Below, in pieces: positions 34,470 to 41,860 of a stretch of DNA of 64,000 bases. The notes below the pieces were generated by a model. The model was not told the origin of the DNA. It saw only the letters and a list, made by a program, of their open reading frames with translations, and ran no database searches. Location of the stretch: positions 26,461 through 90,460 of the forward strand of contig DATKSK010000071.1 in NCBI GenBank assembly GCA_035531755.1. The letters run 5' to 3'. The stretch comes from Acidimicrobiales bacterium (GTDB lineage Bacteria > Actinomycetota > Acidimicrobiia > Acidimicrobiales > UBA8190). Each line of letters begins with the position of its first letter. The first letter of the stretch is position 1. The position numbers and the translations under genes are program-made.

Positions 34470-35614
34470 CCCTCCCCGGGGCCCGGCTCGCCGGCACTGG
34501 GCACAACAGCACCCGGCCCAGCACCCGGCACAACAGCGCCCGGCCCAGCACCCGGCCCAGCACCCGGCCCAGCACCCGGCCCAGCTCCGACCGGGAGCGT
34601 TTCATCGGGGTCCGGGTCCTCGTCCTCGTCGAGGAGGCCGAAGCGGCGGATGTTGCGATCGGCCATGGCCTGGATGCGCTCCACGACATCGGGCCGGGGC
34701 GTGGGGCCGAAGAGGTGCCGGTACCGTCCCTGGCGCTCCAGGTACTGCTCCACCGGCAGGCGGCGGCGGATCTTCGACACCCCCGTGATCTCGCCGTGCT
34801 CGGCCTCGAACACGGGGAAGAGCCCGGTCTCCTTGGCCAGGCGGGCCAGATGGACGGTGTCGTTCGACGCGCTCTGCCAGCCGAGGGGGCACGGCACGAG
34901 AACGTGGATGTAGCGCGCCCCGTGCATCGCCATGGCCCGGTGCACCTTGTACTCCAGGTCGCGCAGCTCCGACACGGTGGCGGTGGCCACGTAGGGGATC
35001 TCGTGCGCGACGGCGAGGAGCGGGACGTTCTTCCCCTGGCCGAAGACGTTCCCCGGCTCCGGGCCCACCGCCTCGGTGGTGGCCGTGCGCGCCGCGGGGG
35101 GCGTGGCGCTCGAGCGCTGCACCCCGGTGTTCATGTACCCCTCGTTGTCGTAGCAGATGAACAGCACGTCGTCGTTGCGCTCGAACATCCCCGACAGGCA
35201 CCCGAACCCGATGTCGACGGTGCCGCCGTCGCCGGCCTGGGCCACCACGCGGACGTCGCTGCGCCCCTGGGCCTTCAGGGCGGCGGCCACCCCGGTGGCG
35301 ACGGCCGGGGCGTTGGCGAAGAGCGAGTGCAGCCACGGCACCCGCCAGGACGTCTCGGGGTACGGGGTGGAGAACACCTCGAGACACCCGGTGGCGTTGA
35401 CGGCGATCATCTTGTTGTTCGAGGCGCGCATGGCGGCGTCGAGCGCGTAGCGCGCCCCGAGCGCCTCGCCGCACCCCTGGCACGCCCGGTGGCCGGAGTT
35501 CAACGAGTTCGTTCGTTCCGTGTCGGCCTGCACCGAGCGCTGCTCCAGGGGCAGCAGGCGGTTGCCCACCGCGAAGCTGCCCGTCTGGTAGAACTTGACC
35601 GGCTGGAGCGGCAT
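34466..35614 (-). CDS. porB: 2-oxoacid (pyruvate):ferredoxin oxidoreductase beta subunit
   Basis: The protein has 382 residues. The ATG at 35614 follows GAGGAGCGTGTG; a GTG one codon upstream is possible. Thiamine-diphosphate and cluster features are visible: HRACQGCGEALGARYALDA, NATGCLEVFSTPYPETSW, and QAGDGGTVDIGFGCLSGM, which contains the GDG of the ThDP-Mg motif, then YDNEGYMNTGVQRS. The last 45 or so residues are a (GAGP)n tail made by a 12-bp DNA repeat, beyond the normal end of PorB. It is the fourth gene of the GAPDH-porGABD-like operon. Confidence 0.9.
   Translation of the reverse strand: MPLQPVKFYQTGSFAVGNRLLPLEQRSVQADTERTNSLNSGHRACQGCGEALGARYALDAAMRASNNKMIAVNATGCLEVFSTPYPETSWRVPWLHSLFANAPAVATGVAAALKAQGRSDVRVVAQAGDGGTVDIGFGCLSGMFERNDDVLFICYDNEGYMNTGVQRSSATPPAARTATTEAVGPEPGNVFGQGKNVPLLAVAHEIPYVATATVSELRDLEYKVHRAMAMHGARYIHVLVPCPLGWQSASNDTVHLARLAKETGLFPVFEAEHGEITGVSKIRRRLPVEQYLERQGRYRHLFGPTPRPDVVERIQAMADRNIRRFGLLDEDEDPDPDETLPVGAGPGAGPGAGPGAGPGAVVPGAGPGAVVPSAGEPGPGEG
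34501..34584. repeat. 12-bp tandem repeat encoding a Gly-Ala-Gly-Pro tail
   Basis: Imperfect units of CCCGGCCCAGCA (with CACAACAG variants) are repeated about seven times in the 3' end of the leftward porB gene. They keep the frame and encode GAGP/AVVP units. Confidence 0.8.
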
Positions 35615-35624
35615 CACACGCTCC

Positions 35625-36878
35625 TCACGGCACACGCGCCGAGACGATGCCGACGTCGCGCAGCACGTTCTCCGCGGTCGGGCCGGACCGGCGGCGCCGG
35701 GCCATGCGCTCGAGCTCGCGCTCGACGAGGCCCCGGTCGAGGTCGAGGAACGTCAGGGCGTCGAGCGCGTCGGCGGCGGCCGTCTCGAACAGCCGGGTGA
35801 GCGCTTCCTTGGTGATGGGCCGCCCGCCGAGCCCGGCGATCACCGCATGGGTCCGTACCGGGAGGCCGGCGACGGCCATCGACACGTCGCGGGCGACGAT
35901 CCCGCCGACCCCGGGGGCGAGCGCCTTCTCGACCACCACCACACGCGTGGCGCTTCCCAGCGCCGAGCGTACCGCCGCGGTCGGGAACGGCCGGAACGAC
36001 CCGATCCCGACGACGCCGATGCGTGTCCCCCGCTCGCGCAGGTCGTCGACGGCGTCTTTGATGGTGCCGAGCACCGACCCCAGGGCGACCACGACGGTTT
36101 CGGCGTCCTCGCTGCGGTAGGTGCTGACCAGCCCGCCCGAGCGGCGTCCGAAGGTCCCGGCGAACTCCGCGGCGATCTCGGGAATGAGGTCGAGGGCCTG
36201 GAGCTGCTTCACGTGCGCGAGGTAGCGGACCTCTTCGAACGCCTCGGGACCGACCATCGCCCCGATCGACACGGGCTCGAGCGGGTCCAGGACCTGGCGC
36301 GGCTCGTACGGCGGCAGGAACACGTCCACCTGCTGCTGGGTCGGGACCTCCACCGCCTCGAAGGCGTGCGTCAGGATGAAGCCGTCCATGCACACCATGA
36401 CCGGCATCGACAGCTCCTCGGCCAGGCGGAAGGCCTGCAGGTGCAGGTCGACGGCCTCCTGGTTGGTCTCGGCGAACAGCATGACCCACCCGGCGTCGCG
36501 CACGGCCATGGCGTCGCTGTGGTCGTTCCAGATGTTGATAGGCGCCCCGATGGCGCGGTTGGCGAGCGTCATCACGATCGGCAGGCCGAGGCCGGAGGCG
36601 TTGTACACGGCCTCGATCATGTACAGCAGGCCCTGGCTGGCCGTGGCCGTGTAGGCCCGGGCGCCCGTGGCCGAGGCGCCGATGCACACCGACATGGCGG
36701 CGAACTCCGACTCCACGTTGATGAACTCGCACCGGGTCAGGGCGCCGGACTTCACGAGTGACCCGATTCCCTCGATGATGTGCGTCTGGGGCGAGATCGG
36801 ATAGGCGCACACCACCTCGGGCCGGCACAGGGCGACCGCCTCCGCCACCGCCCGCGACCCTTCAAGCTGTCGGAGCAC
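35625..36878 (-). CDS. porA: 2-oxoacid (pyruvate):ferredoxin oxidoreductase alpha subunit
   Basis: The protein has 417 residues from a GTG. Landmarks are VVCAYPISPQTHIIEGIGSL, FINVESEFAAMSVCIGASAT, GARAYTATASQGLLYMIEAV, GLPIVMTLANRAIGAPINIW and, in domain II, VVVALGSVLGTIKDAVDDLR with VVVVEKALAPGVGG. These match the pyrimidine-binding alpha subunit of four-subunit PFOR/VOR enzymes. The start overlaps the gamma gene by 17 bases. PISPQTHI is typical of pyruvate-type enzymes, but the substrate class is inferred. Confidence 0.92.
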   Translation of the reverse strand: MLRQLEGSRAVAEAVALCRPEVVCAYPISPQTHIIEGIGSLVKSGALTRCEFINVESEFAAMSVCIGASATGARAYTATASQGLLYMIEAVYNASGLGLPIVMTLANRAIGAPINIWNDHSDAMAVRDAGWVMLFAETNQEAVDLHLQAFRLAEELSMPVMVCMDGFILTHAFEAVEVPTQQQVDVFLPPYEPRQVLDPLEPVSIGAMVGPEAFEEVRYLAHVKQLQALDLIPEIAAEFAGTFGRRSGGLVSTYRSEDAETVVVALGSVLGTIKDAVDDLRERGTRIGVVGIGSFRPFPTAAVRSALGSATRVVVVEKALAPGVGGIVARDVSMAVAGLPVRTHAVIAGLGGRPITKEALTRLFETAAADALDALTFLDLDRGLVERELERMARRRRSGPTAENVLRDVGIVSARVP

Positions 36879-37452
36879 CGCTGTGCACCTCCCGCTGTCG
36901 CGCCACGAGGCCGTAGGCCTCGGTGGCGGCGGCGGCGTTGCCCTCGGCCACGTCGCCTTTGAACCGCTCGCGGATGGCCATCACCACGGCGTCGAGCGAC
37001 ACCGCGCCCGTCATGGCCGCGAACCCCCCCAGGAGGACGGCATTGGGGACGGCACGTCCGGTGTGGGTGAGCGCCAGCTCCGTGGCCGGCACCGCCATCA
37101 GCCGCTGGCTCGAATGCGACCGGAGCATGTCCGCCAGGCCGAGCTCCTCGAAGCCGCGCGACGAGTTGAGCAGGACGTAGCCGTCGGGGGTCACGCCGCT
37201 GAACAGGTCCACCTGGTGCAGCAGGGTGGCGTCGAGCACGATGAGCGCGTCGGGGGAGACGATGGGCTCTCGGGTGCGGATACGCCCGCCGTCGATGCGG
37301 CAGAACGCCATCACGGGCGCGCCCGTTCGCTCCGAACCGAAGCTCGGGAAGGCCTGGGCGAAATGCCCGTCACCGAAGGCGGCCACCGACAACAACTCGG
37401 CGGCGGTCACGACCCCCTGGCCGCCCCGGCCGTGGATCCGCACCTGGAACAT
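36862..37452 (-). CDS. porG: 2-oxoacid (pyruvate):ferredoxin oxidoreductase gamma subunit
   Basis: The protein has 196 residues from an ATG; a GTG three codons upstream is possible. FQVRIHGRGGQGVVTAAELL is the hallmark of the gamma (POR_gamma) domain, followed by AFPSFGSERTGAPVMAFCRI, VVLDATLL-type strands and NAVLLGGFAA. It lies 26 bp after GAPDH and is the first PFOR gene of the operon. Confidence 0.92.
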   Translation of the reverse strand: MFQVRIHGRGGQGVVTAAELLSVAAFGDGHFAQAFPSFGSERTGAPVMAFCRIDGGRIRTREPIVSPDALIVLDATLLHQVDLFSGVTPDGYVLLNSSRGFEELGLADMLRSHSSQRLMAVPATELALTHTGRAVPNAVLLGGFAAMTGAVSLDAVVMAIRERFKGDVAEGNAAAATEAYGLVARQREVHSGAPTA

Positions 37453-37478
37453 GGTTGACACGCGCCGCCCTGCGCCGA

Positions 37479-38492
37479 CTACGGGCGGGGTGCGGCGCCG
37501 ACGACGGCTGTCAGCTCCGCCAGCCGGTTGGCGTAGCCCCACTCGTTGTCGTACCACCCCACGACCTTGACCAGGCGGCCGTGCGCCATCGTCAGCTCGG
37601 CGTCGAACACGCAGGACGCCGGGTCGCCGACGATGTCGCTCGACACCAGGGCCTCCTCCGCGTACTGCAACTTTCCGACGAGCGTGCCCGACGTCGCCCG
37701 CTCTCGGTACGCGGCGCGGACGTCGTCGGGGGTCACGGTGGCCCGCAGGTTGGCGACCAGGTCCGTCACCGACCCGTCGGGCACGGGTACCCGCAGCGCG
37801 AAGCCGTCGAGACGGCCCTCGAGCGCGGGCAGGACGAGCCCGGTGGCCCGGGCAGCGCCTGTGGTGGTGGGGATGATGTTGATGGCGGCCGCACGTGCCC
37901 GGCGAGCGTCCTTGTGCACGCCGTCGACCACGTTCTGGTCGCCGGTATAGGCGTGGACCGTGGTCATGAACCCCTCGTCGATACCGAAGGCGTCGTCGAG
38001 GACCTTCGCCAACACCGCCAGGCAATTGGTCGTGCACGAGGCGTTGGACACCACCACGTGGCGCGCCGGGTCGAACTCGTGGTCGTTGACGCCCATGACG
38101 AAGGTGCCGTCGGCACCCTTCGACGGGGCGGAGACGACGACACGGGGGGCGCCGGCGTCGAGATGCCCGGCTGCTTTGTCGCGCGCCGTGAACCTCCCCG
38201 TCGACTCCACCACCACGTCGACGTCGAGCTCCTTCCACGGCAGCGACTTCACCTCGGGCTCCGCCAGGAGCCGGACCCGGTGGCCGCCGACGACCATGAC
38301 GCCGTCGTCGAGCGTGACGGGGACCTCGAGCTTGCCGAACACCGAGTCGCGCGCCAGCAGACGGACGAGCGCCTCGGGGGGGCCGAGGTCGTTGACCGCC
38401 ACCACCTCCAGCCCCAGCTCGGGCCGCCGAGCGGCGCGCAGCAGGGCGCGCCCCGTCCTTCCGAAACCGTTGATCCCGATCCGCACAGCCAT
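37479..38492 (-). CDS. gap: Glyceraldehyde-3-phosphate dehydrogenase
   Basis: The protein has 337 residues from an ATG with a GAGGAGTTGCAG ribosome site. VRIGINGFGRTGRALLRAA binds NAD(P). SNASCTTNCLAVLAKVLDD holds the catalytic Cys near residue 153. TVHAYTGDQNVVDG, NIIPTTTGAA and WYDNEWGYANRLAEL are all intact. It is the first gene of an operon with the PFOR subunits, so a glycolytic oxidation step and pyruvate oxidation are expressed together. A strong DosR-like box lies 95-108 bp upstream. Confidence 0.95.
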   Translation of the reverse strand: MAVRIGINGFGRTGRALLRAARRPELGLEVVAVNDLGPPEALVRLLARDSVFGKLEVPVTLDDGVMVVGGHRVRLLAEPEVKSLPWKELDVDVVVESTGRFTARDKAAGHLDAGAPRVVVSAPSKGADGTFVMGVNDHEFDPARHVVVSNASCTTNCLAVLAKVLDDAFGIDEGFMTTVHAYTGDQNVVDGVHKDARRARAAAINIIPTTTGAARATGLVLPALEGRLDGFALRVPVPDGSVTDLVANLRATVTPDDVRAAYRERATSGTLVGKLQYAEEALVSSDIVGDPASCVFDAELTMAHGRLVKVVGWYDNEWGYANRLAELTAVVGAAPRP

Positions 38493-38586
38493 CTGCAACT
38501 CCTCACACACGGGCCCGCCCACGGGCGGCGACGCCGCCTCTCGCGCCGACATGCCCACCGTCGCGCCCACGCACCCCTGGTGGGCA

Positions 38587-38600
38587 GGGACGAAGGTCCC
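38587..38600 (-). promoter_or_regulatory. DosR/DevR-like box upstream of the GAPDH-PFOR operon
   Basis: GGGACGAAGGTCCC has perfect GGGAC and GTCCC arms, and CGAT follows as at 27067. It is the best dyad of the series. It lies between the GAPDH start and the end of the 38710 gene, so its only plausible target is the leftward operon. Confidence 0.65.
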
Positions 38601-38669
38601 GATTCCCCTGCCGGCCGCCCCTACCCAGGCCCGGCCGCCAGTCCGGGCCGTGGTGGATCGGTGCCCGGT

Positions 38670-38699
38670 GGCAGCGGCAGCGGCAGCGGCAGCGGCAGC
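38670..38699. repeat. GGCAGC hexanucleotide tract
   Basis: Five perfect copies of GGCAGC lie in the gap just after the stop of the leftward TAP-like hydrolase gene. No function is evident. Confidence 0.8.
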
Positions 38700-38709
38700 G
38701 GCCAGGGAA

Positions 38710-40293
38710 TCAGTCCCGACAGGTGGTGCCCGGGGCGGGGACCGCGCCCTGGACCAGGTACGCCTCGTCGGCCGCCCGCACGCAGGCGCTGTAGTAGTAG
38801 GCCACGTGGTTCTCGCCCTGCCACGTCAGGAGCACGCCGCGCGAGAGTTCGGCGGCCAGCCGCACGGCCCACTGGTAGGGCGTGGCGGGGTCCTTGGTCG
38901 CCCCCACCACCACGATCGGAGGGGATCCGGGCGCGGTGGTGGCCTCGGGGGTGCGCGTCGGCGGTACCGGCCACACCGCGCACCCGGCCATCCCCCAGGC
39001 GAGAAGCGGGCCGAACACCGGGGCCTGCGCCGCGGCCTGCGCGGCCAGCGCCGGGAAGGTCGACAGGTCCCGGGTCACCGGGTGGTCAAGGCAGTCGATG
39101 GCGGTCTCGGCGTCGACGGCGTTGGTGGACCCGCTGGTGGTGTAGCTGTCGGACAACCCCACCACGGCGGAGCCGTTTCCCGCGGCCGCCTGCGCCAGGG
39201 CGTTGCCCAGGGACGGCCAGAACGACTTCGCGTACATCGTGTCGAGGATGGCGTCGTAGAACTCCCCTGGCCCGGCCGCCCGGCCGCCGCCCGCCGGGAC
39301 GGGTCGGGCACGGCTCTGGTCGATGAGGGCCACGAGCGCCGTCCCCGGGTCGCCCGTCGGCCGCCACGGGCAGCCCGACGACGCGCACCACGAGAAGAAG
39401 TCGTCGAGCACCCCTTCGAACCCCGCGGACTGGTCGATGACCATCTGGTCGGTGGACATCGCCGGGTCGATGGCGCCGTCGAGCACCATCGCCCGCACGT
39501 GCGTGGGGAACATCTCCGCGTAGGTGGCGCCGAGAAGGGTGCCGTAGGAGTGCCCGAAGTAGGTGAGCTGGGCGTCACCCAACGCCTGGCGGATGCGGTC
39601 GAGGTCACGTGCCGTGTCGACGGTGCCCACGAACGGCAGGAGGCCGCCGCTCTGCGCCTCGCACTGGGCGGCGTACTCCCGGTCGTTGGTAATGAGCGCC
39701 TGCTGCGCGGCCGCGCTCACCGGCACCGGGTCCATCAGGGGGCCCCGGGTCGCCGTCGAGGACGACGACCCGCTGCCCGTGCCGCAGTGCACGGGGCTGC
39801 TGCGCTCGACGCCCCGGGGGTCGAAGGACACGATGTCGAACCGGGCGATCAGGGCCGGGGTGAGCACGCGCAGCTCCGTCGGCAGGTCGTTCACCCCCGA
39901 CCCGCCCGGCCCGCCCGGGTTGATCACGAGCGAGCCGATCCGGGCGGCCGGGTCGGTGGCGGGATGGCGCGCCAGGGCGATCTGGATCGTCCCGAGCTGC
40001 GGCTCGTCGTAGTCGATGGGGACGGTGACGGAGCCGCACTGCAGGGCCCCGCATGCCGACCACTGCACCGGCGTGACCGGCGGGCCGGGCGCCGTGGTGG
40101 TGGTCGTCGACGGGGCGGCCGTCGTGGTGGGGGCCGTGGCGCCTGTCGACGCCCCGGCGCGGCGCAGGGTGCCGCGCCCGCCGGGTGGGCTCGAGCACGC
40201 GTCGAGCGTCGCCGCCAGCACGGCGGCCACGAGGACCGCCGTCGTGGCGTGGCGCCGGAGGCCGACCTGCCCCTCGACGCCCCGGCTGCGCAC
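38710..40293 (-). CDS. Secreted TAP-like alpha/beta-hydrolase lipoprotein (peptidase S33 type)
   Basis: The protein has 527 residues from the GTG at 40293; an ATG at 40356 would only lengthen the leader. TTAVLVAAVLAATLDACSS is a lipoprotein signal with lipobox LDAC. A Thr/Pro-rich linker follows. The hydrolase core has VINPGGPGGSGV, FDPRGVERSSPVHC, TYFGHSYGTLLGATYAEMFP with the nucleophile Ser, and the TAP-like C-terminal domain with VVGATKDPATPYQWAVRL and QGENHVAYYYSACV. These are the Streptomyces tripeptidyl-aminopeptidase relatives. The real substrate, peptide or ester, is open. Confidence 0.88.
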   Translation of the reverse strand: MRSRGVEGQVGLRRHATTAVLVAAVLAATLDACSSPPGGRGTLRRAGASTGATAPTTTAAPSTTTTTAPGPPVTPVQWSACGALQCGSVTVPIDYDEPQLGTIQIALARHPATDPAARIGSLVINPGGPGGSGVNDLPTELRVLTPALIARFDIVSFDPRGVERSSPVHCGTGSGSSSSTATRGPLMDPVPVSAAAQQALITNDREYAAQCEAQSGGLLPFVGTVDTARDLDRIRQALGDAQLTYFGHSYGTLLGATYAEMFPTHVRAMVLDGAIDPAMSTDQMVIDQSAGFEGVLDDFFSWCASSGCPWRPTGDPGTALVALIDQSRARPVPAGGGRAAGPGEFYDAILDTMYAKSFWPSLGNALAQAAAGNGSAVVGLSDSYTTSGSTNAVDAETAIDCLDHPVTRDLSTFPALAAQAAAQAPVFGPLLAWGMAGCAVWPVPPTRTPEATTAPGSPPIVVVGATKDPATPYQWAVRLAAELSRGVLLTWQGENHVAYYYSACVRAADEAYLVQGAVPAPGTTCRD

Positions 40294-40370
40294 GCCGCCA
40301 CTGTGGCACGGCTGGCGGAAGACGCACGGTCGGGCGGCGCGGTGGGTTCGGTGCATGGGAGGATCGGCAC

Positions 40371-41231
40371 GTGCCCGAGCTTCCCGAGGTCGAGGCCCTC
40401 ACCCGATTCCTCCACGGCCGCGTCGCCGGCCGGTCGGTGGAGCGCTGCGAGCTCGGTGCCATCGCGGCGCTCAAGACGGTCGACCCACCGCTGTCCGCGC
40501 TGGTGGGCCGTCGGGCCGCGTCGTGCACGCGTCGGGGCAAGTACGTCTGCCTCGAACTCGACGGCGTGTGGCTCGTGGTGCACCTGGCCCGGGGGGGTTG
40601 GGTGCGGTGGCGCGACAAGCTCCCGCCCGACCGGGTGCGGCCGGGCCGGGGACCGCTGGCGCTGCGGGTCGGCCTCGACGGCGCCTCCGGGTTCGACATC
40701 ACGGAGATGGGGACCGAGAAGCGTCTGGCCCTGTGGGTCGTGGGCGATCCGGACGAGGTGGACGGCGTCGCCACCCTCGGCGTCGAGCCGCTCGAGCCGG
40801 GGTTCGACGCCGACGTGCTCGCCGGGCTCCTGGCCGGCGCCGCCGGCAACGTCAAGACCGTCCTCGCCTCGCAGTCGGTCATCGCCGGCATCGGCAACGC
40901 CTACTCCGACGAGATCCTCCACGTGGCCCGGCTCTCCCCGTTCAAGCCGGCACGCAACCTCGAACGCAGCGAGGTCGAGCGCCTGCACGCCGCCGTGGTC
41001 GGCGTGCTCGGCGATGCCGTCGCCCGGGCCGTCGGGCAGGAGGCGTCCGAGCTCAAGGGTGACAAAAAGCGGGCCATGCGCGTCCACGGCCGGACGGGTG
41101 AGGTCTGCCCCGAGTGCGGCGACGTGGTGCGCGAGGTGTCGTTCGCCACCAAGTCGCTCCAGTACTGCGCGACGTGCCAGACCGGCGGCAAGCCCCTGGC
41201 CGACCGCCGGCTGTCGAGGCTATTGCGGTAG
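40371..41231 (+). CDS. Formamidopyrimidine-DNA glycosylase family protein
   Basis: The protein has 286 residues from the GTG at 40371, which places the catalytic Pro at position 2 and Glu at 3 (MPELPEVEALTRFLHGRVAG). SVIAGIGNAYSDEILHVARL is the helix-two-turn-helix region. The C-terminal zinc finger is CPECGDVVREVSFATKSLQY followed by CATCQTGG. It removes oxidised purines (Fpg) or pyrimidines (Nei) from DNA. The lesion-recognition loop does not let me separate the two. It is divergent from the TAP-like gene, with a 77-bp promoter gap. Confidence 0.9.
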   Translation: MPELPEVEALTRFLHGRVAGRSVERCELGAIAALKTVDPPLSALVGRRAASCTRRGKYVCLELDGVWLVVHLARGGWVRWRDKLPPDRVRPGRGPLALRVGLDGASGFDITEMGTEKRLALWVVGDPDEVDGVATLGVEPLEPGFDADVLAGLLAGAAGNVKTVLASQSVIAGIGNAYSDEILHVARLSPFKPARNLERSEVERLHAAVVGVLGDAVARAVGQEASELKGDKKRAMRVHGRTGEVCPECGDVVREVSFATKSLQYCATCQTGGKPLADRRLSRLLR

Positions 41232-41308
41232 GGCCGGGGTGAGCAGGGTAGACGGCGCACCCGCCACCGGTATCGGTCTTCACAGGAAGATGACGAAGGG
41301 AGCCCGAC

Positions 41309-41551
41309 ATGAACGACGAAGAGATCGTGGCCGAGATCGGCCGCCTGGCCGACGAGGAGCACCGCCTCGAGGAGGCGCACGCCGGCGACGGGCTGACCGA
41401 CGGAGAGTCGGAGAAGCTGCGGGGCATCGAGATCGCCCTCGACCAGTGCTGGGATTTGCTGCGCCAGCGGCGAGCCCGGCGCCACGCCGGCCAGGACCCC
41501 GACCAGGCGACCGCCCGGCCGGCGCCCGTCGTGGAGAATTACCAGCAGTAG
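41309..41551 (+). CDS. DUF2630 family protein
   Basis: The protein has 80 residues from an ATG behind GAAGGGAGCCCGAC. It is helical and highly charged. EEIVAEIGRLADEEHRLEEA, EIALDQCWDLLRQRRARRHA and GQDPDQA match the short actinobacterial DUF2630 family. The function is unknown. It is convergent with the acidic small gene at 41555, only three bases away. Confidence 0.88.
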   Translation: MNDEEIVAEIGRLADEEHRLEEAHAGDGLTDGESEKLRGIEIALDQCWDLLRQRRARRHAGQDPDQATARPAPVVENYQQ

Positions 41552-41554
41552 GCG

Positions 41555-41734
41555 TCAGCGCTCGTCGTCGTCGTCGAGCGGCTCGGCGACGGACTGCTCG
41601 AGCCAGTCGGCCTCGGGCACGTCCCCGCGCTCGGCCGGCCGGACCACGGCCCGCTCGTCCTCCTCGTCCCCGGTCTCGACGGGCTGGGCCTGCTCGGCGG
41701 CGTCTGCGTCGGGAACGGGCTCGCTCGGGTCCAT
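41555..41734 (-). CDS. Small acidic protein with two P-x-A-D-x-x-E-Q motifs
   Basis: The protein has 59 residues from an ATG at 41734. The sequence is very acidic and holds two similar segments, PVPDADAAEQ and DVPEADWLEQ, ending in LDDDDER. Short actinobacterial proteins with repeated EAD..EQ motifs are known to me as uncharacterised. It is divergent from the acyl-CoA synthetase gene. The motif repeats argue for a real gene despite its size. Confidence 0.6.
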   Translation of the reverse strand: MDPSEPVPDADAAEQAQPVETGDEEDERAVVRPAERGDVPEADWLEQSVAEPLDDDDER

Positions 41735-41860
41735 GAGGCCATCATGCCCGATAACATGCGCCCGTTGCGCGACCGGGGGCGCCGCAGGATCGTCGAGTGG
41801 CGGGGCGGCCGGTGGGGATCGTCGAGCGGCGGCACCGGCCGTCGACCGGGAGGGTGGTCG

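Noticed and set aside
38670..38699. The GGCAGC tract as an extension of the neighbouring protein
   Set aside because: It lies beyond the stop codon of the TAP-like hydrolase and more than 170 bp upstream of the GAPDH start, so it is not translated as part of either.
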